64,000 nucleotides of DNA, taken from positions 5,011,501 through 5,075,500 of the forward strand of contig OZ025207.1 of NCBI GenBank assembly GCA_964019055.1, given 5' to 3'. The position numbers and the translations under genes were made by a program. Of the stretch, positions 47,127-59,022 are shown in pieces (the stretch's first letter is position 1; the number at the start of each line of letters is the position of its first letter). The notes beneath the pieces are model-generated. The model saw only the letters and a list, made by a program, of their open reading frames with translations. It was not told the DNA's origin and did not search any database. The stretch is from Anthopleura xanthogrammica. Lineage: Eukaryota; Cnidaria; Anthozoa; Actiniaria; Actiniidae.

Positions 47127-47787
47127 TTTTAACCCTAACAATGAGGTTTTTTGATGATGGGATGACTTTTTTGCCAAAAACACGACATTATTGCTGATGA
47201 AAAAAACGTATTGGCTGAAAACACGACGTTTCGGCTGATAAAATGAAGTTTTTGGTGAGAAAATGAGTGTTTTGCTGAGAAAAAAGCATTTTTGCTGAAA
47301 AAATGTCATTTTAACCCTAACAATGAGGTTTTTTGCTGATGGGATGACTTTTTTGCCAAAAACACGACATTATTGCTGATGAAAAAAACGTATTGGCTGA
47401 AAACACGACGTTTTGGCTGATAAAATGAAGTTTTTGGTGAGAAAATGAGTGTTTTGCTGAGAAAAAAGCATTTTTGCTGAAAAAAGGTCATTTTAACCCT
47501 AACAATGAGGTTTTTTGCTGATGGGATGACTTTTCTGCCAAAAACACGACATTATTGCTGATGAAAAAAACGTATTGGCTGAAAACACGACGTTTTGGCT
47601 GATAAAATGAGATTTTTGGTGAAAAAAGGGGTTTTTGGCTGAACATTTTTTTTTGGCTGAGAATTTTCTTTTTCCGATAACACGACGTTTTCACTGCTAA
47701 AAGCACATTTTGGGCGCGAACAGCACATTTGTGGTGAGAAAAAGAGTGTTTTGCTGAGAAAAAAGCATTTTTGCTGAAAAAAGGTCA
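47127..47787 (+). repeat. Cluster of three shortened monomers (182, 182, 297 bp)
   Basis: 47127 and 47309 (182 bp each) have the u7-u14 fusion (near 47254 and 47436) with the full A7 in u4, unlike the 181-bp copies. They differ from each other (GATGATGGG and GTTTCGGCTG in the first). 47491 is 297 bp: GATAAAATGA runs into GATTTTTGG near 47601-47618, removing one 20-bp subunit at the u6/u7 AAAATGA homology. Three rearranged monomers side by side mark a local recombination cluster. Confidence 0.9.
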
Positions 47788-48421
47788 TTTTAACCCTAAC
47801 AATGAGGTTTTTTGCTGATGGGATGACTTTTTTGCCAAAAACACGACATTATTGCTGATGAAAAAAACGTATTGGCTGAAAACACGACGTTTTGGCTGAT
47901 AAAATGAAGTTTTTGGTGAGAAAATGAGATTTTTAGTGAAAAAAGGGGTTTTTGGCTGAACATTTTTTTTTGGCTGAGAATTTTCTTTTGCCGATAACAC
48001 GACGTTTTCACTGCTAAAAGCACATTTTGAGCGCGAACAGCACATTTGTGGTGAGAAAAAGAGTGTTTTGCTGAGAAAAAAGCATTTTTGCTGAAAAAAG
48101 GTCATTTTAACCATAACAATGAGGTTTTTTGCTGATGGGATGACTTTTTTGCCAAAAACACGACATTATTGCTGATGAAAAAAACGTATTGGCTGAAAAC
48201 ACGACGTTTTGGCTGATAAAATGAAGTTTTTGGTGAGAAAATGAGATTTTTGGTGAAAAAAGGTGTTTTTGGCTGACAATTTTTTTTTGGCTGAGAATTT
48301 TGTTTTGCCGATAACACGACGTTTTCACTGCTAAAAGCACATTTTGGGCGCGAACAGCACATTTGTGGTGAGAAAAAGAGTGTTTTGCTGAGAAAAAAGC
48401 ATTTTTGCTGAAAAAAGGTCA
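47788..48421 (+). repeat. Two standard monomers
   Basis: 47788 has GAGCGCG and TTTTTAGTGAAA. 48105 opens TTAACCATAAC and has GGCTGACAA before T9 with GAATTTTGTTTTGCC, matching 46175. They link the GAGCGCG family to the following tetramers. Confidence 0.85.
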
Positions 48422-50885
48422 TTTTAACCCTAACAATGAGGTTTTTTGCTGATGGGATGACTTTTTTGCCAAAAACACGACATTATTGCTGATGAAAAAA
48501 CGTATTGGCTGAAAACACGACGTTTTGGCTGATAAAATGAAGTTTTTGGTGAGAAAATGAGATTTTTGGTGAAAAAAGGGGTTTTTGGCTGAACATTTTT
48601 TTTTGGCTAAGAATTTTGTTTTGCCGATAACACGACGTTTTCACTGCTAAAGGCACATTTTGGGCGCGAACAGCACATTTGTGGTGAGAAAAAGAGTGTT
48701 TTGCTGAGAAAAAAGCATTTTTGCTCAAAAAAGGTCATTTTAACCCTAACAATGAGGTTTTTTGCTGATGGGATGACTTTTTTGCAAAAAACACGACATT
48801 ATTGCTGATGAAAAAAACGTATTGGCTGAAAACACGACGTTTTGGCCGATAAAATGAAGTTTTTGGTGAGAAAATGAGATTTTTGGTGAAAAAAGGGGTT
48901 TTTGGCTTAGAATTTTCTTTTGCCGATAACACGACGTTTTCACTGCTAAAAGCACATTTTGGGCGCGAACAGCACATTTGTGGTGAGAAAAAGAGTGTTT
49001 TGCTGAGAGAAAAGCATTTTTGCTGAAAAAAGGTCATTTTAACCCTAACAATAAGGTTTTTTGCTGATGGGATGACTTTTTTGCCAAAAACACGACATTA
49101 TTGCTGATGAAAAAAACGTATTGGCTGAAAACACGACGTTTTGGCTGATAAAATGAAGTTTTTGGTGAGAAAATGAGATTTTTGGTGAAAAAAGGTGTTT
49201 TTGGCTGAACATTTGTTTTTGGCTGAGAATTTTCTTTTGCCGATAACACGACGTTTTCACTGCTAAAAGCACATTTTGGGCACGAACAGCACATTTGTGG
49301 TGAGAAAAAGAGTGTTTTGCTGAGAAAAAAGCATTTTTGCTGAAAAAAGGTCATTTTAACCCTAACAATAAGGTTTTTTGCTGATGGGATGACTTTTTTG
49401 CCAAAAACACGACATTATTGCTGATGAAAAAAACGTATTGGCTGAAAACACGACGTTTTGGCAGATAAAATGAAGTTTTTGGTGGGAAAATGAGATTTTT
49501 GGCTGAGAATTTTTTTTTTAGGCTGAGAATTTTCTTTTGCCGATAACACGACGTTTTCACTGCTAAAAGCACATTTTGGGCGCGAACAGCACATTTGTGG
49601 TGAGAAAAAGAGTGTTTTGCTGAGAAAAAAGCATTTTTGCTGAAAAAAGGTCATTTTAACCCTAATAATGAGGTTTTTTGCTGATGGGATGACTTTTTTG
49701 CCATAAACACGACATTATTGCTGATGAAAAAACGTATTGGCTGAAAACACGACGTTTTGGCTGATAAAATGAAGTTTTTGGTGAGAAAATGAGATTTTTG
49801 GTGAAAAAAGGGGTTTTTGGCTGAACATTTTTTTTTGGCTAAGAATTTTGTTTTGCCGATAACACGACGTTTTCACTGCTAAAGGCACATTTTGGGCGCG
49901 AACAGCACATTTGTGGTGAGAAAAAGAGTGTTTTGCTGAGAAAAAAGCATTTTTGCTCAAAAAAGGTCATTTTAACCCTAACAATGAGGTTTTTTGCTGA
50001 TGGGATGACTTTTTTGCAAAAAACACGACATTATTGCTGATGAAAAAAACGTATTGGCTGAAAACACGACGTTTTGGCCGATAAAATGAAGTTTTTGGTG
50101 AGAAAATGAGATTTTTGGTGAAAAAAGGGGTTTTTGGCTTAGAATTTTCTTTTGCCGATAACACGACGTTTTCACTGCTAAAAGCACATTTTGGGCGCGA
50201 ACAGCACATTTGTGGTGAGAAAAAGAGTGTTTTGCTGAGAGAAAAGCATTTTTGCTGAAAAAAGGTCATTTTAACCCTAACAATAAGGTTTTTTGCTGAT
50301 GGGATGACTTTTTTGCCAAAAACACGACATTATTGCTGATGAAAAAAACGTATTGGCTGAAAACACGACGTTTTGGCTGATAAAATGAAGTTTTTGGTGA
50401 GAAAATGAGATTTTTAGTGAAAAAAGGTGTTTTTGGCTGAACATTTGTTTTTGGCTGAGAATTTTCTTTTGCCGATAACACGACGTTTTCACTGCTAAAA
50501 GCACATTTTGGGCGCGAACAGCACATTTGTGGTGAGAAAAAGAGTGTTTTGCTGAGAAAAAAGCATTTTTGCTGAAAAAAGGTCATTTTAACCCTAACAA
50601 TAAGGTTTTTTGCTGATGGGATGACTTTTTTGCCAAAAACACGACATTATTGCTGATGAAAAAAACGTATTGGCTGAAAACACGACGTTTTGGCAGATAA
50701 AATGAAGTTTTTGGTGGGAAAATGAGATTTTTGGCTGAGAATTTTTTTTTTAGGCTGAGAATTTTCTTTTGCCGATAACACGACGTTTTCACTGCTAAAA
50801 GCACATTTTGGGCGCGAACAGCACATTTGTGGTGAGAAAAAGAGTGTTTTGCTGAGAAAAAAGCATTTTTGCTGAAAAAAGGTCA
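48422..50885 (+). repeat. 1232-bp tetramer HOR, two copies
   Basis: Monomers 48422 (316), 48738 (299), 49037 (317), 49354 (300) recur as 49654, 49970, 50269, 50586 with the same lengths. Shared markers are CTAAAGGCAC with TTGCTCAAAAAAGG in the first; GGCCGATAAAATG, loss of u9 and GAGAGAAAAGC in the second; AATAAGG in the third and fourth; GGCAGATAAAATG, GGTGGGAAAATG and a u8 loss in the fourth. Few differences are visible (GGGCACG near 49280, TTTTTAGTGAAA near 50413, and CCATAAACACG at the start of copy 2). Confidence 0.9.
48738..49036 (+). repeat. 299-bp monomer lacking u9
   Basis: Near 48896-48912 GGGGTTTTTGGCTTAG joins u8 directly to u10, deleting 18 bp including the T9 run. The T5GGCT sequences on both sides provide the homology. 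Its HOR copy is 49970-50268. Confidence 0.88.
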
Positions 50886-53800
50886 TTTTAACCCTAATAA
50901 TGAGGTTTTTTGCTGATGGGATGACTTTTTTGCCATAAACACGACATTATTGCTGATGAAAAAAACGTATTGGCTGAAAACACGACGTTTTGGCTGATAA
51001 AATGAAGTTTTTGGTGAGAAAATGAGATTTTTGGTGAAAAAAGGGGTTTTTGGCTGAACATTTTTTTTTGGCTGAGAATTTTCTTTTGCCGATAACACGA
51101 CGTTTTCACTGCTAAAAGCACATTTTGGGCGCGAGCAGCACATTTGTGGTGAGAAAAAGAGTGTTTTGCTGAGAAAAAAAGCATTCTTGATGAAAAAAGG
51201 TCATTTTAACCCTAACAATGAGGTTTTTTGCTGATGGGATGACTTTTTTGCCAAAAACACGACATTATTGCTGATGAAAAAAACGTATTGGCTGAAAACA
51301 CGACGTTTTGGCTGATAAAATGAAGTTTTTGGTGAGAAAATGAGATTTTTGGCTGACAATTTTTTTTTTAGGCTGAGAATTTTCATTTGCCGATAACACG
51401 ACGTTTTCACTGCTAAAAGCACATTTTGGGCGCGAACAGCACATTTATGGTGAGAAAAAGAGTGTTTTGCTGAGAAAAAAGCATTTTTTGCTGAAAAAAG
51501 GTCATTTTAACCCTAACAATGAGGTTTTTTGCTGATGGGATGACTTTTTTGCCAAAAACACGACATTATTGCTGATGAAAAAAACGTATTGGCTGAAAAC
51601 ACGACGTTTTGGCTGATAAAATGAAGTTTTTGGTGAGAAAATGAGATTTTTGGCTGACAATTTTTTTTTTAGGCTGAGAATTTTCTTTTGCCGATAACAC
51701 GACGTTTTCACTGCTAAAAGCACATTTTGGGCGCGAACAGCACATTTGTGGTCAGAAAAAGAGTGTTTTGCTGAGATAAAAGCATTTTTGCTGAAAAAAG
51801 GTCATTTTAAACCTAACAATGAGGTTTTTTGCTGATGGGATGACTTTTTTGCCATAAACACGACATTATTGCTGATGAAAAAAACGTATTGGCTGAAAAC
51901 ACGACGTTTTGGCTGATAAAATGAAGTTTTTGGTGAGAAAATGAGATTTTTGGTGAAAAAAGGGGTTTTTGGCTGAACATTTTTTTTTGGCTGAGAATTT
52001 TCTTTTGCCGATAACACGACGTTTTCACTGCTAAAAGCACATTTTGGGCGCGAGCAGCACATTTGTGGTGAGAAAAAGAGTGTTTTGCTGAGAAAAAAAG
52101 CATTCTTGATGAAAAAAGGTCATTTTAACCCTAACAATGAGGTTTTTTGCTGATGGGATGACTTTTTTGCCAAAAACACGACATTATTGCTGATGAAAAA
52201 AACGTATTGGCTGAAAACACGACGTTTTGGCTGATAAAATGAAGTTTTTGGTGAGAAAATGAGATTTTTGGCTGACAATTTTTTTTTTAGGCTGAGAATT
52301 TTCATTTGCCGATAACACGACGTTTTCACTGCTAAAAGCACATTTTGGGCGCGAACAGCACATTTATGGTGAGAAAAAGAGTGTTTTGCTGAGAAAAAAG
52401 CATTTTTTGCTGAAAAAAGGTCATTTTAACCCTAACAATGAGGTTTTTTGCTGATGGGATGACTTTTTTGCCAAAAACACGACATTATTGCTGATGAAAA
52501 AAACGTATTGGCTGAAAACACGACGTTTTGGCTGATAAAATGAAGTTTTTGGTGAGAAAATGAGATTTTTGGCTGACAATTTTTTTTTTAGGCTGAGAAT
52601 TTTCATTTGCCGATAACACGACGTTTTCACTGCTAAAAGCACATTTTGGGCGCGAACAGCACATTTATGGTGAGAAAAAGAGTGTTTTGCTGAGAAAAAA
52701 GCATTTTTTGCTGAAAAAAGGTCATTTTAACCCTAACAATGAGGTTTTTTGCTGATGGGATGACTTTTTTGCCAAAAACACGACATTATTGCTGATGAAA
52801 AAAACGTATTGGCTGAAAACACGACGTTTTGGCTGATAAAATGAAGTTTTTGGTGAGAAAATGAGATTTTTGGCTGACAATTTTTTTTTTAGGCTGAGAA
52901 TTTTCTTTTGCCGATAACACGACGTTTTCACTGCTAAAAGCACATTTTGGGCGCGAACAGCACATTTGTGGTCAGAAAAAGAGTGTTTTGCTGAGATAAA
53001 AGCATTTTTGCTGAAAAAAGGTCATTTTAAACCTAACAATGAGGTTTTTTGCTGATGGGATGACTTTTTTGCCATAAACACGACATTATTGCTGATGAAA
53101 AAAACGTATTGGCTGAAAACACGACGTTTTGGCTGATAAAATGAAGTTTTTGGTGAGAAAATGAGATTTTTGGTGAAAAAAGGGGTTTTTGGCTGAACAT
53201 TTTTTTTTGGCTGAGAATTTTCTTTTGCCGATAACACGACGTTTTCACTGCTAAAAGCACATTTTGGGCGCGAGCAGCACATTTGTGGTGAGAAAAAGAG
53301 TGTTTTGCTGAGAAAAAAAGCATTCTTGATGAAAAAAGGTCATTTTAACCCTAACAATGAGGTTTTTTGCTGATGGGATGACTTTTTTGCCAAAAACACG
53401 ACATTATTGCTGATGAAAAAAACGTATTGGCTGAAAACACGACGTTTTGGCTGATAAAATGAAGTTTTTGGTGAGAAAATGAGATTTTTGGCTGACAATT
53501 TTTTTTTTAGGCTGAGAATTTTCATTTGCCGATAACACGACGTTTTCACTGCTAAAAGCACATTTTGGGCGCGAACAGCACATTTATGGTGAGAAAAAGA
53601 GTGTTTTGCTGAGAAAAAAGCATTTTTTGCTGAAAAAAGGTCATTTTAACCCTAACAATGAGGTTTTTTGCTGATGGGATGACTTTTTTGCCAAAAACAC
53701 GACATTATTGCTGATGAAAAAAACGTATTGGCTGAAAACACGACGTTTTGGCTGATAAAATGAAGTTTTTGGTGAGAAAATGAGATTTTTGGCTGACAAT

Positions 53801-53943
53801 TTTTTTTTTAGGCTGAGAATTTTCTTTTGCCGATAACACGACGTTTTCACTGCTAAAAGCACATTTTGGGCGCGAACAGCACATTTGTGGTCAGAAAAAG
53901 AGTGTTTTGCTGAGAAAAAAGCATTTTTGCTGAAAAAAGGTCA
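50886..53943 (+). repeat. 919-bp trimer HOR with one 1220-bp tetramer
   Basis: Classes are P (50886, 51805, 53025; 318 bp; GCCATAAACACG, GCGAGCAGC, GCATTCTTGATG), Q (51204, 52123, 52424, 53343; 301 bp; ACATTTATGGTGAG, TTTTCATTTGCC) and R (51505, 52725, 53644; 300 bp; GTGGTCAG). The order is PQR, PQQR, PQR, giving 919, 1220 and 919 bp. Q and R lack u8: GAGATTTTTGGCTGACAA is followed by a T-run and AGGCTGAG. The middle copy gained one Q monomer, a one-step record of unequal exchange at monomer scale. Confidence 0.92.
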
Positions 53944-56900
53944 TTTTATCCCTAACAATGAGGTTTTTTGCTGATGGGATGACTTTTTTGCCAAAAAACA
54001 CGACATTATTGCTGATGAAAAAAACGTATTGGCTGAAAAAACGACGTTTTGGCTGATAAAATGAAATTTTTGGCGAGAAAATGAGATTTTTGATGAAAAA
54101 AGGTGTTTTTTGCTGAACATTTTTTTTTGGCTGAGAATTTTCTTTTGCCGATAACACGACGTTTTTACTGCTAAAAGCACATTTTGGGCGCGAACAGCAC
54201 ATTTGTGGTGAGAAAAAGAGTGTTTTGCTGAGAAAAAAGCATTTTTTGCTGAAAAAAGGTCATTTTAACCCTAAAAATGAGGTTTTTTGCTGATGGGATG
54301 ACTTTTTTGCCAAAAACACGACATTATTGCTGATGAAAAAAACGTATTGGCTGAAAACACGACGTTTTGGCTGATAAAATGAAGTTTTTGGTGAGAAAAT
54401 GAGATTTTTGGTGAAAAAAAGGGTTTTTTGCTGAAAATTTTTTTTTGGCTGAGAATTTTCTTTTGCCGATAACACGACGTTTTCACTGCTAAAAGCACAT
54501 TTATGGCGCGAACAGCACATTTGTGGTGAGAAAAAGAGTGTTTTGCTGAGAAAAAAGCATTTTTGCTGAAAAAAGGTCATTTTAACCCTAACAATGAGGT
54601 TTTTTGCTGATGGGATGACTTTTTTGCCAAAAACACGACATTATTGCTAATGAAAAAAACGTATTGGCTGAAAACACGACGTTTTGGCTGATAAAATAAA
54701 GTTTTTGGTGAGAAAATGAGATTTTTGGTGAAAAAAGGTGTTTTTTGCTGAACATTATTTTTTGGCTGAGAATTTTCTTTTGCCGATAACACGACGTTTT
54801 CACTGCTAAAAGCACATTTATGGCGCGAACAGCACATTTGTGGTGAGAAAAAGAGTGTTTTGCTGAGAAAAAAGCATTTTTGCTGAAAAAAGGTCATTTT
54901 ATCCCTAACAATGAGGTTTTTTGCTGATGGGATGACTTTTTTGCCAAAAAACACGACATTATTGCTGATGAAAAAAACGTATTGGCTGAAAAAACGACGT
55001 TTTGGCTGATAAAATGAAATTTTTGGCGAGAAAATGAGATTTTTGAATGAAAAAAGGTGTTTTTTGCTGAACATTTTTTTTTGGCTGAGAATTTTCTTTT
55101 GCCGATAACACGACGTTTTTACTGCTAAAAGCACATTTTGGGCGCGAACAGCACATTTGTGGTGAGAAAAAGAGTGTTTTGCTGAGAAAAAAGCATTTTT
55201 GCTGAAAAAAGGTCATTTTAACCCTAACAATGAGGTTTTTTGCTGATGGGATGACTTTTTTGCCAAAAACACGACATCATTGCTGATAAAAAAAACGTAT
55301 TGGCTGAAAACACGACGTTTTGGCTGATAAAATGAAGTTTTTGGTGAGAAAATGAGATTTTTGGTGAAAAAAGGGGTTTTTGGCTGAACATTTTTTTTGG
55401 GCTGAGAATTTTCTTTTGCCGATAACACGACGTTTTCACTGCTAAAAGCACATTTTGGGCGCGAACAGCACATTTGTGGTGAGAAAAAGAGTGTTTTGCT
55501 GAGAAAAAAGCATTTTTGCTGAAAAAAGGTCATTTTAACCCTAACAATGAGGTTTTTTGCTGATGGGATGACTTTTTTGCCAAAAACACGACATTATTGC
55601 TGATGAAAAAAACGTATTGGCTGAAAACACGACGTTTTGGCTGATAAAATGAAGTTTTTGGTGAGAAAATGAGATTTTTGGTGAAAAAAGGTTTTTTTGG
55701 CTGAAAATTTTTTTTGGCTGAGATTTTTCTTTTGCCGATAACACGACGTTTTAACTGCTAAAAGTACATTTTGGGCGCGAACAGCACATTTGTGGTGAGA
55801 AAAAGAGTGTTTTGCTGAGTAAAAAGCGTTTTTGCTGAAAAAAGGTCATTTTAACCCTAACAATGAGGTTTTTTGCTGATGGGATGACTTTTTTGCCAAA
55901 AAACACGACATTATTGCTGATGAAAAAAACGTATTGGCTGAAAAAACGACGTTTTGGCTGATAAAATGAAATTTTTGGCGAGAAAATGAGATTTTTGATG
56001 AAAAATGGTGTTTTTTGCTGAACATTTTTTTTTGGCTCAGAATTTTCTTTTGCCGATAACACGACGTTTTTACTGCTAAAAGCACATTTTGGGCGCGAAC
56101 AGCACATTTGTGGTGAGAAAAAGAGTGTTTTGCTGAGAAAAAAGCATTTTTGCTGAAAAAAGGTCATTTTAACCCTAACAATGAGGTTTTTTGCTGATGG
56201 GATGACTTTTTTGCCAAAAACACGACATTATTGCTGATGAAAAAAACGTATTGGCTGAAAACACGACGTTTTGGCTGATAAAATGAAGTTTTTGGTGAGA
56301 AAATGAGATTTTTGGTGAAAAAAGGTTTTTTTGGCTGAAAATTTTTTTTGGCTGAGATTTTTCTTTTGCCGATAACACGACGTTTTAACTGCTAAAAGCA
56401 CATTTTGGGCGCGAACAGCACATTTGTGGTGAGAAAAAGAGTGTTTTGCTGAGTAAAAAGCGTTTTTGCTGAAAAAAGGTCATTTTAACCCTAACAATGA
56501 GGTTTTTTGCTGATGGGATGACTTTTTTGCAAAAAACACGACATTATTGCTGATGAAAAAAACGTATTGGCTGAAAACACGACGTTTTGGCTGATTAAAT
56601 GAAGTTTTTGGTGAGAAAATGAGATTTTTGGTGAAAAAAGGGGTTTTTTGCTGAACATTATTTTTTGGCTGAGAATTTTCTTTTTCCGATAACACGACGT
56701 TTTCACTGCTAAAAGCACATTTTGGGCGCGAACAGCACATTTGTGGTGAGAAAAAGAGTGTTTTGCTGAGAAAAAAGCATTTTTGCTGAAAAAAGGTCAT
56801 TTTAACCCTAACAATGAGGTTTTTTGCTGATGGGATTACTTTTTTGCCAAAAACACGACATTATTGCTAATGAAAAAAACGTATTGGCTGAAAACACGAC

Positions 56901-59022
56901 GTTTTGGCTGATAAAATAAAGTTTTTGGTGAGAAAATGAGATTTTTGGTGAAAAAAGGTGTTTTTTGCTGAACATTTTTTTTTGGCTGAGAATTTTCTTT
57001 TTCCGATAACACGACGTTTTCACTGCTAAAAGCACATTTTGGGCGCGAACAGCACCTTTGTGGTGAGAAAAAGAGTGTTTTGCTGAGAAAAAAGCATTTT
57101 TGCTGAAAAAAGGTCATTTTATCCCTAACAATGAGGTTTTTTGCTGATGGGATGACTTTTTTGCCAAAAAACACGACATTATTGCTGATGAAAAAAACGT
57201 ATTGGCTGAAAAAACGACGTTTTGGCTGATAAAATGAAATTTTTGGCGAGAAAATGAGATTTTTGAATGAAAAAAGGTGTTTTTTGCTGAACATTTTTTT
57301 TTGGCTGAGAATTTTCTTTTGCCGATAACACGACGTTTTTACTGCTAAAAGCACATTTTGGGCGCGAACAGCACATTTGTGGTGAGAAAAAGAGTGTTTT
57401 GCTGAGAAAAAAGCATTTTTGCTGAAAAAAGGTCATTTTAACCCTAACAATGAGGTTTTTTGCTGATGGGATGACTTTTTTGCCAAAAACACGACATCAT
57501 TGCTGATGAAAAAAACGTATTGGCTGAAAACACGACGTTTTGGCTGATAAAATGAAGTTTTTGGTGAGAAAATGAGATTTTTGGTGAAAAAAGGGGTTTT
57601 TTGCTGAACATTTTTTTTTGGCTGAGAATTTTCTTTTTCCGATAACACGACGTTTTCACTGCTAAAAGCACATTTTGGGCGCGAACAGCACATTTGTGGT
57701 GAGAAAAAGAGTGTTTTGCTGAGAAAAAAGCATTTTTGCTGAAAAAAGGTCATTTTAACCCTAACAATGAGGTTTTTTGCTGATGGGATGACTTTTTTGC
57801 CAAAAACACGACGTTATTGCTGATGAAAATAACGTATTGGCTGAAAACACGACGTTTTGGCTGATAAAATGAAGTTTTTGGTGAGAAAATGAGATTTTTG
57901 GTGAAAAAAGGTGTTTTTTGCTGAACATTTTTTTTTGGCTGAGAATTTTCTTTTGCCGATAACACGACGTTTTCACTGCTAAAAGCACATTTTGGGCGCG
58001 AACAGCACCTTTGTGGTGAGAAAAAGAGTGTTTTGCTGAGAAAAAAGCATTTTTGCTGAAAAAAGGTCATTTTATCCCTAACAATGAGGTTTTTTGCTGA
58101 TGGGATGACTTTTTTGCCAAAAAACACGACATTATTGCTGATGAAAAAAACGTATTGGCTGAAAAAACGACGTTTTGGCTGATAAAATGAAATTTTTGGC
58201 GAGAAAATGAGATTTTTGAATGAAAAAAGGTGTTTTTTGCTGAACATTTTTTTTTGGCTGAGAATTTTCTTTTGCCGATAACACGACGTTTTTACTGCTA
58301 AAAGCACATTTTGGGCGCGAACAGCACATTTGTGGTGAGAAAAAGAGTGTTTTGCTGAGAAAAAAGCATTTTTGCTGAAAAAAGGTCATTTTAACCCTAA
58401 CAATGAGGTTTTTTGCTGATGGGATGACTTTTTTGCCAAAAACACGACATCATTGCTGATGAAAAAAACGTATTGGCTGAAAACACGACGTTTTGGCTGA
58501 TAAAATGAAGTTTTTGGTGAGAAAATGAGATTTTTGGTGAAAAAAGGGGTTTTTTGCTGAACATTTTTTTTTGGCTGAGAATTTTCTTTTTCCGATAACA
58601 CGACGTTTTCACTGCTAAAAGCACATTTTGGGCGCGAACAGCACATTTGTGGTGAGAAAAAGAGTGTTTTGCTGAGAAAAAAGCATTTTTGCTGAAAAAA
58701 GGTCATTTTAACCCTAACAATGAGGTTTTTTGCTGATGGGATGACTTTTTTGCCAAAAACACGACGTTATTGCTGATGAAAATAACGTATTGGCTGAAAA
58801 CACGACGTTTTGGCTGATAAAATGAAGTTTTTGGTGAGAAAATGAGATTTTTGGTGAAAAAAGGTGTTTTTTGCTGAACATTTTTTTTTGGCTGAGAATT
58901 TTCTTTTGCCGATAACACGACGTTTTCACTGCTAAAAGCACATTTTGGGCGCGAACAGCACATTTGTGGTGAGAAAAAGAGTGTTTTGCTGAGAAAAAAG
59001 CATTTTTGCTGAAAAAAGGTCA
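53944..59022 (+). repeat. ~953-bp trimer family, five copies
   Basis: A distinctive 318-319-bp monomer (mostly TTTTATCCC; TTGCCAAAAAACACG; GCTGAAAAAACGACG; GAAATTTTTGGCGAG; a GATGAAAA or GAATGAAAA u8) recurs at 53944, 54897, 55849, 57117 and 58070, giving units of 953, 952, 1268, 953 and 953 bp. The 1268-bp unit holds one extra monomer: 56167 closely matches 55533, with GGTTTTTTTGGCTG, GAGATTTTTC and TTTTAACTGC. The last two units (57117 and 58070) appear to differ at a single base, C at 58009 against A at 58962. Isolated differences elsewhere include loss of the TTTTATCC form in 55849. Confidence 0.9.

Noticed and set aside
54685..54702. Polyadenylation signal AATAAA in GATAAAATAAAG (also near 56906)
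   Set aside because: A single-base variant of the usual ATAAAATGAAG in two related monomers. No transcript unit supports it.
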